Shown here: piece by piece, positions 44,209 to 56,783 of the stretch
How the letters are laid out: every line of letters starts with the position of its first letter
Numbering within the stretch: the first letter of the stretch is position 1
Program-made: the position numbers and the translations under genes
Notes under the pieces: model-generated
Seen by the model: the letters and a program-made list of their open reading frames with translations, nothing else
Database searches by the model: none
What the model was told of the DNA's origin: nothing
DNA from: Earliella scabrosa
Lineage: Eukaryota; Basidiomycota; Agaricomycetes; Polyporales; Polyporaceae
Assembly (NCBI GenBank): GCA_022605405.1
Contig: JABYQQ010000001.1
Coordinates: 3,224,001-3,288,000, forward strand
DNA: 64,000 bases
Reading direction: 5' to 3'

Positions 44209-45699
44209 ATGACATCACCGCAACAAACCGCGCCTGCTATCCAACCCCAGCAGCAGTTGGAGTCCTCCGCGCACCCTGTCAAGATGACTGAGCCAAAGAA
44301 GGAGGAGAAGAAACCTGTCGGAACATGGCTCAGCCCACAACTCTCGTCGTACTTCATCGCTGGAGGTGTTGCGGGTGCTGCTTCACGGACGGTAGTCAGT
44401 CCGTTGGAGAGACTGAAGATCATCCAGTGAGTTCCTTCCCGGTGCACTCCTGGTCCAGTCCTGACAGTTCATTGTACCCGCAAGGCAAGTGCAGCCTCCG
44501 TCATCGGATAGGCAGTACAAAGGTGTATGGTCGAGTCTTGTTCGTATGTGGCGGGAGGAGGGCTTCAAGGGATACATGCGGGGCAATGGCATCAACTGCC
44601 TACGAATCATACCGTATAGGTGAGGCATTCATATCTGCGTCTCGCCGGTGCCGACTTGAGCCCAATCCCTCCCTTCTCTGTTCAGCGCGGTCCAGTTCAC
44701 AACCTACGAGCAGTTGAAGAAAGTAAGTCCATCCTTCGAACGTATTGTGCGACGCTCACCATTGACTCGAGCACTGCAGTGGTTCACTGGCTACGGAGCT
44801 AAGCAGTTGGATACCCCAACACGACTATGCGCTGGCGCACTCGCCGGGATTACCTCTGTTTGTGCGTTTCTTCCTCAGTGTTTCTTGTAGATTGCGTTCG
44901 GTGCCGAGTTCTGACCTGGCTGATATCCGTTTACCAGGCACAACCTATCCATTAGATCTCGTGCGGTCGCGACTATCTATTGCAACAGCATCTATACCTA
45001 TGCAAGCCTCGGCACCTGTCGCGTCGGCCTCCACGAGTGCCGCACAACCCACGCTCGCATCCGCCTACCACACCGCCGCGGCTGCCGCGCGACCGACTGC
45101 CTCTCCATTCACTCCCCAGGAATTGACCATGTGGGGTATGACGCTGAAGGTGATGAGGGAAGAGGGCGGCTTCAGAGCGCTCTATCGCGGTCTGATACCT
45201 ACTGCGATGGGCGTCGCTCCGTACGTCGGTATGTCGATGCACTCATGAGAGGCTGCGATCCTTCCCACGGTCTGATCTCACCCATGACAGGCATCAACTT
45301 CGCATCATACGAGGCATTGCGTGGAATCATCACACCTCCGGGAAAGAGCAGCGTGCATCGGAAGCTGCTGTGCGGCGCGCTGGCGGGGTCGATATCGCAG
45401 ACGCTCACCTACCCCTTCGATGTCCTGCGGCGAAAGATGCAAGTGACTGGCATGAACGCGCTCGGGATCAAGTACAACGGTGCTCTGGATGCGTTGCAGA
45501 GCATACTGCGGAACGAGGGAGTTAAGGGGCTATATAGAGGACTGTGGCCGAACCTCCGTGAGTGCCTCATTTACGGCTTGCGTCATGGGTAAACAGGACG
45601 GTGTGCTGATGAGAGATTCGTGCAGTCAAGGTCGCGCCGAGCATTGCGACGTCGTTCTTCACTTATGAACTGGTGAAGGAGCTGCTCGGAGCCTCATGA
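44209..45699 (+). CDS. Mitochondrial carrier family protein (SLC25A42 / YPR011C-like)
   Basis: Seven exons (44209-44426, 44485-44619, 44686-44722, 44780-44861, 44938-45228, 45291-45557, 45626-45699) give 367 residues. The three mitochondrial-carrier signatures are present: SPLERLKII, YPLDLVRSRL and YPFDVLRRKM, each followed by the matching short helix motif (REEGFKGYMRGNG, REEGGFRALYRGL, RNEGVKGLYRGL). The family exchanges metabolites across the inner membrane; these repeats look closest to carriers of CoA or adenine nucleotides/PAPS (SLC25A42, yeast Ypr011c), which is inference. An Ala/Ser-rich insert of about 40 residues follows the second signature. The start at 44209 is one of three in-frame ATGs (44176, 44209, 44284) and adds a Gln/Pro-rich N-terminus. 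Confidence 0.93.
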
Positions 45700-46304
45700 C
45701 CGAGCGGTGCTGAGCCAATGCGGCATATGACAGGGAGCGTGGGACCGAGTACACTACTGTAGATAGACTAGTACATGTCGTAGTTGCCATGCATATGGCC
45801 CTCGCTTTGTAGACTTACTTACCAAGGACCGGCGCACACAATGGACTTGCGGACAATCGATGCAACGGTCTGGCCAAGCGGAGTGGGCAGGGGCAACTTT
45901 GATTGTCCCAAATGGGCAATGCCCGATAGCAAGGAGCGTGGCAAGGCAGGCACAAAAGTTGTCTCTCACTTCCATCCCTCATCTTCTCCTGCCGACTGTG
46001 CACACTCGCCTCCTCTTGCTTGCGCATCCGCGACGGCCTCGGGTCTTGTTCTTCCTGAAGTTGATGATCTCCATCACGGCTTAGGTGGTGTGCTGTCACT
46101 ACCCGTGAGTCTTCCTTACCGTGCAGCGCAGAAGGATCGCCTCACCGCGTCCTCGTTGCGCTGGCCCCACTTACGTCCGTTATCTGACTCTCAACCACCA
46201 GCTTTTGGCGTTGGCACGCTTCTGCACACACTTGATTCTTCGAACCACATATCTTTATCGTTTTCTTCGCCACATTCTCGGCCCAGGTCGTCAAAACGCC
46301 CAGC
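45700..46304. other. Intergenic region upstream of the RhoGAP gene
   Basis: About 600 bp. A 228-codon frame at 45784-46470 overlaps the RhoGAP start in another frame and has no domain signature, so it is not called. Confidence 0.5.
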
Positions 46305-49300
46305 ATGCCTTCCTCGCAGCCCCGGACCACGGATACCCATGCGCTCTCCAGCAGTGTGCCCACCTCCATTTCCTCAAGCTCCCTCTCCTCCTCCCTTTCC
46401 TCTTCCAGGGCGTCTTCGGACCTGCTGCCCGCAGCCCCTCAGTCCAATTCGAGCCAGTCCGATATCATAACCTCCGATCGCTCCGTCTCCTCCCACTCCT
46501 CCTCTTCAAAGCACCGGTTCTTTCCTCTCGCCCTCTCCACCACATCCGGTCCCCAGAGACCATCCCCGCTCGCCACCATGGGTCAAGGCCAAAGCCAAGG
46601 CCAAGGGCAGGCGCGGCCCGCAGCACCCAGTCCACCACCACTTTCACCAGCGCCAAGTTCTGCCTCGAGTGCCGGAAACCGACTCAAACGTGCATGGGCT
46701 GGACGCAGGAAGAAGTCGGAGGACATCACTGCACTCTTCTCGGGTTCGGGGACGGGGTCGGAGTCGGAGAGGGCGGGGAAGGGGAAGGAACGCGAGAGGG
46801 GCGGGGTAGGGCCACCGCCATCCGCCATGCCTGATCTCAATGACCTGAGACTGGAACGACCGCCATCGCGTGGCCTTGGTGGAGCATTCAATCTCCCGAA
46901 CGTCTTCGGAGGCAAGAAAGCAAGCCAGCAGAAGCCGCTACCCAAGCTTGGTCCTACGAGTCCCATCTCGCCGCCACCTCCCACTCCCCCTCCCAAGTCT
47001 ACCCCAGTTGGGCGTCGGACACCTTCAACATCCCCTCCGCACACTCCTGCAAGAGACACACAGTTTCCTCCCACCACTGCATCAACAACTCAGCCGTCTC
47101 CGCCTGCACATGCCACCCAGCATTCCAGGCACCCCTCGGAAGGTGGTGAAACAGGTACGTCATCGGCTACGGAGAAGTCGGGAAGCTCGCAGGAACGAGA
47201 GAGGGCTGCGGCAGCGAAGGAGGACTGGCGGAAGAGTGATTCCACTATGGCGAGCCATAGCACCATCCGGCCAGGCGCGCTCTCGGGCAATCGGTCACCA
47301 CGACCAGTGTCGCTTGCGGAGTCATCGCACTCCGGGAACACGATCGTACCGCCTGTCAACAAGCGGCTCAGCGCGCTCATCACTGACGCTGAGTTCACGA
47401 TGTTCGAGGAGACAGATGGCTCGGTGTCAGAACACGAGATTTGTTCCCGCCCTCCTGCATCAGGCCGTCCATCTCCCACCAGTTCTCTCAAAGCTCGGAA
47501 TCGACGTTCGGCATCGCTTAGCCTTGTTCCCATCCGAAGAACTGAGCCGACGACAGGGAAGTCATCTCCTCCCTCCACGTCGCACTCCCCTCCTGGACGC
47601 AACTTCAGCGAAAACCCGTATTCCTCATCTCGCGATACCCCCACTCTGACACGCACTGCGGCTGCGGGCATTATCTCTCCGGTCCATCCGAGTGGCCCCA
47701 ATCAGACCACAGGAAACATACGTGGCCGCCTCGCCGCTTGGACCGCGGTTCAAGCGTCCACTCCACAGGCGCATTCCGACCGCCCTCTCCCTGACCTCCC
47801 CCCACCACAACCACGACGACCACCCGGTGCACTCAACCCTCCACCCGTAAATCCCTCCTTCCGTCAAACTGCCGTCAGCATGACCGGTAGCCTCGCACCG
47901 GCAGCTGGAATCGCAATGGGCTTCGGTAAACGGGCCGTCGAGAAGGTGGGACGTGCCTGGGGCGGACTCACTTCTAGTGCATCGAATCATTCCGGATATT
48001 CGTCGTCGTCTTCCACTGGCATGTCCGACAGCGCCTCTGGGTACGCCTCCTCCCACCAGTCCGGTCCGACCGGTCGGAAGGCAAGGCGGAAAGCCCCACA
48101 TGCATTCTCGAACGCATCTAGCATCTCATCCTTGGCGTCATCATCTTCTGAAGACCATTTCGTCCCTGCGGGCCCGCAGCTCGGCAGACGGTTCCGGGGT
48201 CCCAGACTGTCCAGTTCCGGATTGAGTATCGTGGGTGGATTGGTTTTCAAGCGGAATCTGGAGGTGTGTGTACGGGAAACTGCCATCGATGAGGTCCTGG
48301 CACAGTTGGCGGGCGGACGGCGCGAGGCATCATTTGGGTACAGGCCGTTGGAGTCGCGCTTGCTGCCAGCACTGGTGCTTCGTTGTGCGCAGCACATATT
48401 GCGCTGGGGCGTGCAGGAAGAAGGCCTTTTCAGGTGAGTACCTGGCTTGATCAGCTGGAAAGTGACATTACTGAAACATTCAAAAGGATCAGCGGGCGGT
48501 CATCTCATGTCGCAAGACTGCGATCGGAATTCGATGCTGGTGCGGACTACAACCTGGTCGAGTGTGAACCCGGCGACTTGGATCCCCATGCCGTGTCATC
48601 CATATTCAAAACCTTCCTTCGTGAATGTGAGTTTTAGCAGATGGATTCGGGGTGACGGACTTTAACGGTGTACGCAGTACCAGAGCCTATCTTGACGAGC
48701 AAGTTACTCTCTGTCTTCGAGTCCGCACTGGCGGATGATCAAGGCCGACGAAGCGAAGATGTCACTCAACAACAGGGTACCCCTTCAAACACCAGGAGCG
48801 CGTCCAACCTCCCTCTACGGAAACCGCCATCGCTGTCGACCCTTGCCATGCCCAGTTTCGCCGGCGCGCGTGCTATCTCGAACGCCCAGCTGAAGATGTT
48901 CTCCTACCTAGTCTCACAGCTCCCACAAGAGAACCGAGACCTGTTGTACACCGTCGTCGAGCTCATCAAGATCACTGCAGCGCGTAGCAAAGAGACCAAG
49001 ATGCCACTTGGTAACCTACTGCTCGTGTTCTGCCCAAGTCTGAACATGAGCCCGACCTTGCTTCGTGTCCTATGTGAGGCCGAGGGGATATGGGATGGTC
49101 CACCTGCCCATCCTATACAACCGGCGGTTCAAGACACGACCCGGTCCACCGTGATCGCTACCGACCCGTCAGGTGTCGGGCACTTGCGCTCAGGCCACAG
49201 GACTGCAGGACCTGCAATCGATCTGCGTCTGCCAGTGATTGAACTGGATGATGCGCCCGACAACATGCGAGACAGCCCTGATGATGCTGCGTCTTTCGTC

Positions 49301-50272
49301 TCTGCCTTGGAGCCCCCTTCAAACGGTTCCACTCGCACGCCGAGCCCCCTGATCTACGGCACCTCCATCCCTCCTCTTCTCTCCTCCGATTCTTTAGACT
49401 CTTCGTCCGTTTCGGAAGAGTTGGTGTCGCCCGATCCTCCCTCGTGTAGGGGTGTTACGAGCAGCAAGTCGCCTTTGGCGTCAGCCAACTCCCTGGCCAT
49501 TCCCGAGGTATCGAGCTTACCGCCCGTCTCGCCCCGTCCTGCTGTCTCTGTGCCGTTCCCGTCGGCGGGAGGCAGTGTTCCTCAATCCCCGATCACTCAC
49601 CCTGCTCTCTCTCACCGCAAGTCCAACACCCTTCTCTCCTTCCCTCACCTCCGTTCCGAGTCAACACCGCCGGACGTCTGCTATGACGATCAAGGACAGC
49701 CGAGGCGAACCAAGCGACCATCCCTTCACCTTCTCTTCTCGAAGAAGTCGAGCTCGTCGCTTCCTTCGGCAGGTTCAGGCAGTCCGTCTGCTGTTGTGCT
49801 GAGCGCCGACAGCGGTACCCCTGCCAACAGCGCACGGCTCAACACGCACACTGCGAGCTCACCTCCTCGGCTAGACACCACCATCTCGTCCTCTCCGATT
49901 CACCTTGGGTTCGATCCCTCGCACGTCAATCATCTGAGGGGTAAGGACTCGAGTACGGTCCGGTCTGCGCCTACGATCGTCACATCATCAGAGAAGCTAG
50001 ACGCACCTGGCCTGAACAGCAGATCGGACTCTGGAGGGTCTTCGCTATTTTCCACCCCTCAGTCGACACCGATCGCAGATTACTACCGCGGTCGGACGAA
50101 CTCCCTGTTTCTTCCCGACGTCCCTGGCGAACTGGCGCCGCCGCAACGCGCGCGGTCGGCTTCCCAGGTGTCGGACACGCCCTCGATTGACATCGAAGTT
50201 GCGGAGACGCGACAGGATGACTGGACGCAGAGCGTCTTGCTCGCTGCACAGGCAGGGCAGAAGTCGTCTTGA
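46305..50272 (+). CDS. RhoGAP domain protein
   Basis: Three exons (46305-48433, 48487-48626, 48678-50272) give 1287 residues. The RhoGAP domain lies at about 640-890: VFKRNLEVCVRETA, RWGVQEEGLFRISGRSSHV with the catalytic arginine finger (Arg710, codon split by intron 1), LPEPILTSKLLSVF, and LKMFSYLVSQLPQENRDLL to LGNLLLVFCPSLNMSP. It would switch off a Rho-type GTPase such as Cdc42 or Rho1. The rest is low-complexity and Ser/Pro-rich: 600 residues before the domain with many PxxP stretches (SPPPPTPPPKSTP) and about 380 after. Intron positions inside the arginine-finger block make the domain whole only after splicing. The GTPase target is unknown. Confidence 0.93.
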
Positions 50273-51330
50273 TGCGTCGCAACGGAGTTGTGCATGTGGT
50301 CTTTTACCCTGCGTGGCTTGTGGCTGGTTCTGCAATTGCGTTCGCTGCCCTCTTGGGCACGAGTGCACACCTCTCTTCGCTTCTTTGGGGGCGGGGCCGG
50401 GGAACCCGCCCAGACCAACCATACGTCTTCTTGGGCCAATCACTTCGGACAGTCATTCGTTTTGCTTAGTGTCGCCTCATCATCAGCCTGTTGTCTCCTC
50501 TGCACTCTCCGTCCATTCTCTCCTCTCATCGTCAACCTCGTCTCTCTCATCATCCATCACTCTCCACGTATGCCATCCCCCCTCCCATCTCACACGAAGG
50601 TAGCCAACGTTCAGTCAGTCAACATCGGCATTGATCTCGAGCCACTGTCCGCATACACGTTTGCATCACTTAGCGTAACGTCTGTGTCGTCGCATTCCAA
50701 CGTGCAGTTTTATGACATTAACTAATATTACAACCTATATCGCGATTCGCATTTCATCCGCCTCTTTTCTGCTTGACCCTCTGCTGTGTGATCTTCGTTA
50801 CCTAGCAGGACTTGGGCAGGCCTCCGGTCAAGCCGATGTCGCTCTCACGATGCAGCGTATGCCGAAGATGCCTCCACGCCTAGAGCGTCTCTTGGTCTTC
50901 CAGAAGCATTCAACGTTGACATAGAAGGGCCCCCGTCGTTTCCTCTGGACAGACGACCCGCGAAGAAACGTAAACTCTTCAGATTACAAAGTCGATAGAC
51001 GCGTCAGTACTGGTGCCTCGGCGCCCTCCCTCCAAGTTGGATGTTGCTAAGCTTATGTTCTGGTATAAACTGGCCAAACCAACCGAGGCTAGCAGAGCGC
51101 AGACGGATCGACACGGTCAGGCAGCCAATCAACCGCGCGTGTCAGACTGGAGCAGGAAGATCTGAATGACGTCACGGGTGTGAATGTGACGGACGCGACG
51201 CGTCTGCTCCGAATCTCGACGCGGACAACGAGACGCCGAGCAGGATCATTAAAACTCAACATGCAGGGAGCCCTACGCCCTTCCTTCTTTTCCCCTTATC
51301 ACCTTCGCCCTCCCCCTGCATCTGCCCGCC
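50273..51330. other. Intergenic region between the RhoGAP and GH63 genes
   Basis: About 1.06 kb with no supported gene. Single ACGCGT boxes at 50999 and 51198 are within chance expectation. Confidence 0.5.
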
Positions 51331-54300
51331 ATGGCGCAGCAGAGCACCCACCTCAAGAAGCTTCAGGCCAAGATTTTCCGTGGCCAGAACGGCGCCGGCG
51401 AGGAGGACGCCAAATCCGCCGCACGCTCATCCTCCGACCCCGCACTCACTATCAACATCCCCAACCCTGTCCTGACCGACAGCTCCCAGGCCGGTCCTGC
51501 CCCGCCAAAGATTACGACCAAGGCCGAGGCGTCCTCTCCCAAGCAGACGGAGGAGAACGCCTCCGCTAAACCTTTCCGCCAGCGGCTCATCGAGAAGCTC
51601 GGGTCGAAGTACCACGGCGCGGAGCGTTACCGCCTTGACCAGGACGACCAGAGGGAGCTGCATTGGAAGCGGTGGGGACCATATCTAAGCGACAGGCAAT
51701 GGGTGCGTGATGCTTCTGTCGGGAGATATATGCGCTTATTGACGCGTTATCGACGCGATCTCGCGCATACAGGCTACCGTACGTGAAGACTACTCTGCTA
51801 ACGGCGATGCCTGGAGTCACTTCCCTCATGACCATGCCCGGTCTCGCGTGTACCGCTGGGGAGAAGACGGTATTGGTGGCATCTCGGACAATCACCAACG
51901 TCTCTGCTTCTCCCTCTCGCTGTGGAATGGAGAGGACCGCATCCTCAAGGAACGTCTCTTTGGCGTGACCGGTCATCAGGGAAATCATGGCGAGGACGTC
52001 AAGGAGCTGTACTACTATCTCGACTCGACTCCTACTCACTCGTACATGAAGTTCCTCTACAAATACCCTCAAAGAGCATTCCCGTATGAGCAGCTTGTCC
52101 GCGAGAACGTGAACCGCGACCGGAACGTCTCGGAGTTCGAGATCCTCGACACGGACGCATTCGAGGATGATCGTTACTGGGATGTCTTCATGGAGGTGCG
52201 TGCCACTTAGCATTCGTCTACAACCATCCTCACGATATTCCGACCGTGCAGTACGCCAAAGACGAACAAGATCCCGATAGTGTTTACGTCCGCATCACCT
52301 CATACAACAGAGGCCCTGACCCGGCAACGCTCCATGTAGTCCCTCAGTTCTGGTTCCCGAACACCTGGTCGTGGTCTAACAACCCTCCTCCGAAGCCCTC
52401 AATGTGGGCGTCAGGTGAAGGCATCATCACGTCGGTGCATCCTACCCTCGGGAAGTACCATCTCTACTGTCTACCTTCCCCCCCGCCTGTAAATAACAAG
52501 GGCGAGCTCGTCGTTGGCGAAAGCGGAGAACCTGTACCCGTTGAGGCGGACCTACTCTTCACTGAGAACAACACGAACTATCATCGCCTGTATGGAGGTC
52601 AAAACCAGACCCCATATGTCAAGGACGCCTTCCACGACCACATTATACCCGCTCACCGGCCTCCCCCCACCGAGGACGGCCACCCAGGCTTCTTCGCAAC
52701 CAAGATTCACACAGGATATGCTAGCCATGGGGGCGGCGAAGATACTCCTAGCTCTGAAGAGGAACAGGGCCCACGCACGCCATTCCCGGCTACCCCCTCG
52801 TTCGTCAATCCAGCCAAAAGGGGCACGAAGTCCGCCGCGCACTACGTCTTCGAGAACGTTCCGCCTCGTGGTGGCTGCGCCGTCGTTCGTCTCAAGCTAA
52901 CTCCGCGTACGCCCGCTCAAGATCCCAGTATCGTGGATGACGGCATCTTTGACGACACGGTTGAGGAGCGGCGCGAAGAAGCCAACGAGTTCTACGCCGG
53001 ACTGGTGATGGGTCCAATCAGCGACGACCTTAGGCAGATCATGCGTCAGGCTCTCGGCGGAATGCTGTGGACGAAGCAATTCTATCAGTTCGTTCAGCAG
53101 GACTGGCTGAAAGGTGACCCTGCTCAGCCTCCGCCGCCGCCGGAACGGAAGGGGGTCAGAAACAAGGCAAGTCGTCCGACGCGCGGAGTCATACGGCATT
53201 CTGATGTCGGGCATAGGATTGGAAACATCTATACATCGCGGACATCCTGTCGATGCCGGACAAGTGAGTCGCTTCATGTCGAAGTCAGCGATCCTACTGA
53301 GCGAATGTAGATGGGAGTACCCTTTCTTCGCGGCATGGGACACTGCGTTCCATTGCATCCCGCTCGCGGTGGTGGACCCGTCCTTCGCCAAGAAGCAACT
53401 GGATCTCCTGACGCGCGAATGGTATATGAAGCCTGACGGTCAGATACCCGCGTACGAGTGGAACTTCGGCGATGTCAACCCACCTGTACATGCTTGGTAA
53501 GTGTCATATATGACGGCTTCGTTTGATTGATCACTCACTTTTCCGCAGGGCGACTTTCCGTGTCTTCAAAATAGAGCGCAAGCTATACGGCCGTGAGGAC
53601 CTTCAATTCCTAGAGCGCGTATTCCAGAAGTTGCTCTTGAACTTTACCTGGTAAGTCATGGTTGTTCTGCAAGCCCGACGTCCTGCTGAATATAAATAGG
53701 TGGGTGAACCGCAAAGATCAAGACGGCAACAATGTGTTCGAGGGCGGATTCCTGGGTCTGGACAACATTGGTGTCTTCAACCGATCAGAACCGCTACCTA
53801 CCGGTGGTTCACTCCGTCAAGCTGACGGTACCGCATGGATGGCCTTCTACTGTCTGAATATGTAGGTACTCTATGCGAGTACTTGATTGCTTGGCTAAGC
53901 GTCTGTAGGTTGAGCATCGCTTTGGAGTTGGCGAAGCACAATCCGACATATGAAGACATTGCTTCGAAGTTCTTCGAGGTAAGTATCCATCCGACGTGAT
54001 TTTCACCATGTTGATCAACTCTTCTGTAGCACTTCATCTTCATCGCCGATGCCATGACATTCCGCGGTCAGGGTGAAGACGAGCTGAGCTTGTGGAACGA
54101 GGAAGATGGCATGTACTATGATGCGATCCAGTTCGATAACGGGCACTCGATGCAGCTTCCGGTGCGCAGCCTAGTTGGACTCATTCCGCTGTATGCCACT
54201 CTCGTTCTCGAACCGTCGACCGTCAACCGCTTCCCCGGATTCAAGAAGCGAATGGAGTGGTTCATCGACAACCGACCGGATTTGGCTGAGCGAAACATGG

Positions 54301-55508
54301 CCAACATGAAGTGTGAGCGGAATCTTACCGGTCATGAGCAGCAATCTGATAGGCGTCTGTCTTCCAGCGCGAGGTCGCGGAGAGCGCAAGCTCTTGGCTC
54401 TGGCCAGCAAGGAACGCTTGGTCAAGATTCTCGAGAAGATGCTCGACGAAGATGAATTTTTCAGCGAGCATGGTATCCGATCGTGCGTCTCAGGCGTCCC
54501 TTCCTAGTGTATCTGCATACTGATGGTAGGATGATCAGGCTATCAAAGAAGCACAAAGATCAGCCATGGGGAATGGACGTCAATGGGGAACGTTACGAAG
54601 TCAACTACTGGCCAGGCGATTCCAAATCGGGCATGTTCGGTGGAAACTCCAACTGGCGTGGTCCTATCTGTGAGTGTTGTGCCGCATACCAGAGTCCGTC
54701 ATGTTGACGAGCCCGACAACTAGGGCTTGCGGTGAACTTCTTGCTCATCGAGAGCTTGCAACGTTTCCATCAGTTCTATGGCGACGAGATCGAGGTCAGT
54801 GAAGGCGATACACCGTTGCGCATCTGGAATCTAACATCGCCCGTCGACAGGTGGAGTGTCCGACGGGGAGCGGAGATTACATGAACCTCGTACAGGTTGC
54901 GGAAGAGATTCAGCATCGCATCATCCACATCTTTGGTCGAGACATGGAGGGGAAGCGCGCTGCCAATGGCGGAAACCCGAAGCTCGACCATGATCCGAAC
55001 TTCCGTGACTACGTATGGTTCTACGAGGTGCGTGTGTCTCCAGCGGCCCCACTGTGGTCGCCGATTGATTTGGAGGCAGTTCTTCCATGCGGACGACGGG
55101 AGGGGTTTGGGTGCTTCTCATCAGACCGGCTGGTGAGTATAGCCATCCTGCGCTATTCATGACATGTACTCAGTCCATACCCAGGTCTGGACTGGTTGCG
55201 TACCACATCTTGCAGAGCGGTGCGACATGCAGGCTACCGAGGACACCGAAGAGTATGTCAGATTCGGGTTCCTCATATCCAATGACTTACACATACTCCG
55301 TTTCGACAGCTCCCCGCAGCCTGGCACATCATTACTTCGACGTAAGGGCTTTCGTAGCGTTCGACAAACAGTGTGCTGACCCTCCCGCTCGTAGGAAACC
55401 ATCGACGGGCCGCAGTCCGAGTATGGCGATGAGACGCAGTCGTTGTACAGCGCGTACAGCGCAGCGGACATGAACACTCTCGGAGACATTTCGCCTGACG
55501 CCTTGTAA
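51331..55508 (+). CDS. Glycoside hydrolase family 63-type protein (YMR196W-like)
   Basis: Seventeen exons (51331-51702, 51773-52195, 52252-53166, 53217-53263, 53311-53496, 53549-53650, 53700-53861, 53909-53978, 54030-54312, 54368-54482, 54539-54669, 54724-54794, 54851-55027, 55080-55132, 55185-55252, 55310-55341, 55395-55508) give 1106 residues, close to yeast Ymr196w. The family has an alpha-toroid fold and includes ER glucosidase I and bacterial mannosylglycerate hydrolases. Conserved blocks: [88 protein letters not shown] and [12 protein letters not shown]. No signal peptide is seen, so it is probably cytosolic, unlike ER glucosidase I. The last three exons, giving a Ser/Tyr-rich tail, are less certain. 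Exon 3 ends at a GC donor. The substrate is not known. Confidence 0.92.
53167..53216 (+). other. GC-AG intron in the GH63 gene
   Basis: The 50-bp intron starts GCAAGT after AAG and ends in GCATAG. It joins RNK to [17 protein letters not shown] in phase; reading through would destroy this conserved block. It has the same length and donor as the GC-AG intron at 42569. Confidence 0.8.
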
Positions 55509-55828
55509 GGCCAATGTGAGTGGCGCACCCTTGCAGCATATATACACGACCCGTCGCCACCCTCCTGCATGTACACACGCATCACCATTCCCTCCAGCAT
55601 TCCCTAGTAGACTCGCATGACTCTTCCATTGTAGCGTGCGGGGCACGTAGATTACCCGGACGTTTTAGATATGTTGTTGTACTGGTTTGTATGCATACAC
55701 GGCTACATCGAGTACCAGGCGCGTGTGTGACATACTAGGGGCGCAGGTGGGGTTACGGCGGACGCGAAGACCATGCGGCCACTCGCAGGTCTCACCCGCC
55801 CCACCACGCATCCACCACCCATACCACC
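55509..55828. other. Spacer between the GH63 gene and the lipocalin-like gene
   Basis: A 320-bp gap. No gene or repeat was seen. Confidence 0.5.
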
Positions 55829-56783
55829 ATGTCCACGCTCCAGGCTACGATGGCAGAGGACATCGTGCTCTTTTCGCCAGACACGCACAATCCGCCTATT
55901 GACTTGGACCTTGGGCAGTTCATGGGAACATGGTGCGCTCGCCAACATCAGACAGGGCTCAACGATTCATGCTGGGATTCTGCAGGCATGTCACCCACTC
56001 TACGCTACCGCTATGGAAGGTGAGCATGACGCACGAGTACGGATGGCCGTTCAGACACCGAGGGCTGACGCCACTGCGCAGTCTCGGAAGGACGTCAGCA
56101 TAACGTATGCGATGAAGACCACAAGACCTGGCGAGCACATCAAGTTTGACGACATCGTCGAGTTCCGCTCCAAGAAGGACGCCCCTTCGTCGACACCCAG
56201 CCGCGTGGTCGGCGTCGACAAGCTTGCGGTTCGCCCTGACGCCAACACCCCCTCGGGCAGTGGCGGCGCGCCGCCCACCAGCACTGGCCGCGCGTCAGAT
56301 CTCTCGGACACCGGTGCGCACGCGAGGGGTGCCCGCCCCGCGCCGACGCGCTACAAGTGGCGCGGCAAGGGCTGGCTCGTGATCACGTCCTCGCGCTGGC
56401 AGGTGCTGGGCTGCAGCCGCGACGTCTCGCCCGCGAACGCGCAGGCGTGGGCGGTGACCTACTTTGAGAAGACGCTCTTCACGCCCGCGGGGCTCGACGT
56501 GTACGCGCGCACGCCGCGGGGCCTGCCCGGGGAGCTCCTCGGCGCGATCGTGGCCCAGGTGCGCGCGCTTGGCGGGGAGGTCGCGAAGCTCGCGGAGCGC
56601 TTCTTCGAAGTCGAGCGGAGCGGCGTCTCGAGCGAGCCCGCACCCGCGACGGTGCCACTCACGGTGGCGGCGTCGGATGCGTCGAAGGTGGATGCGGATG
56701 CGGATGCGCTAGAGCGAAGATCCGAGACGGGCACGGAGGAAGAGACGGGCGAACGCGGCGAAGGTGCGGCGCGCGCTCGGTGA
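55829..56783 (+). CDS. Lipocalin-like (calycin-type) protein of unknown function
   Basis: Three exons (55829-55932, 55986-56019, 56082-56783) give 279 residues. The start of the fold reads LDLGQFMGTWHVTHSTLPLWK, where GTW is the classic first-strand motif of lipocalins; KDVSITYAMK, KFDDIVEFRSK, RYKWRGKGWLVITSSRWQVLG and WAVTYFEKTLFTPAGLDVYAR look like successive beta strands. A final helix (LPGELLGAIVAQVRALGGEV) follows, then an acidic tail. The pattern resembles intracellular lipocalin-like proteins seen in fungi; I cannot name a ligand. There is no signal peptide. An Ala/Pro/Gly-rich insert (about 85-125) separates strands and may be a disordered loop. The 34-bp second exon is needed to keep the first strands in frame. 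Confidence 0.75.
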
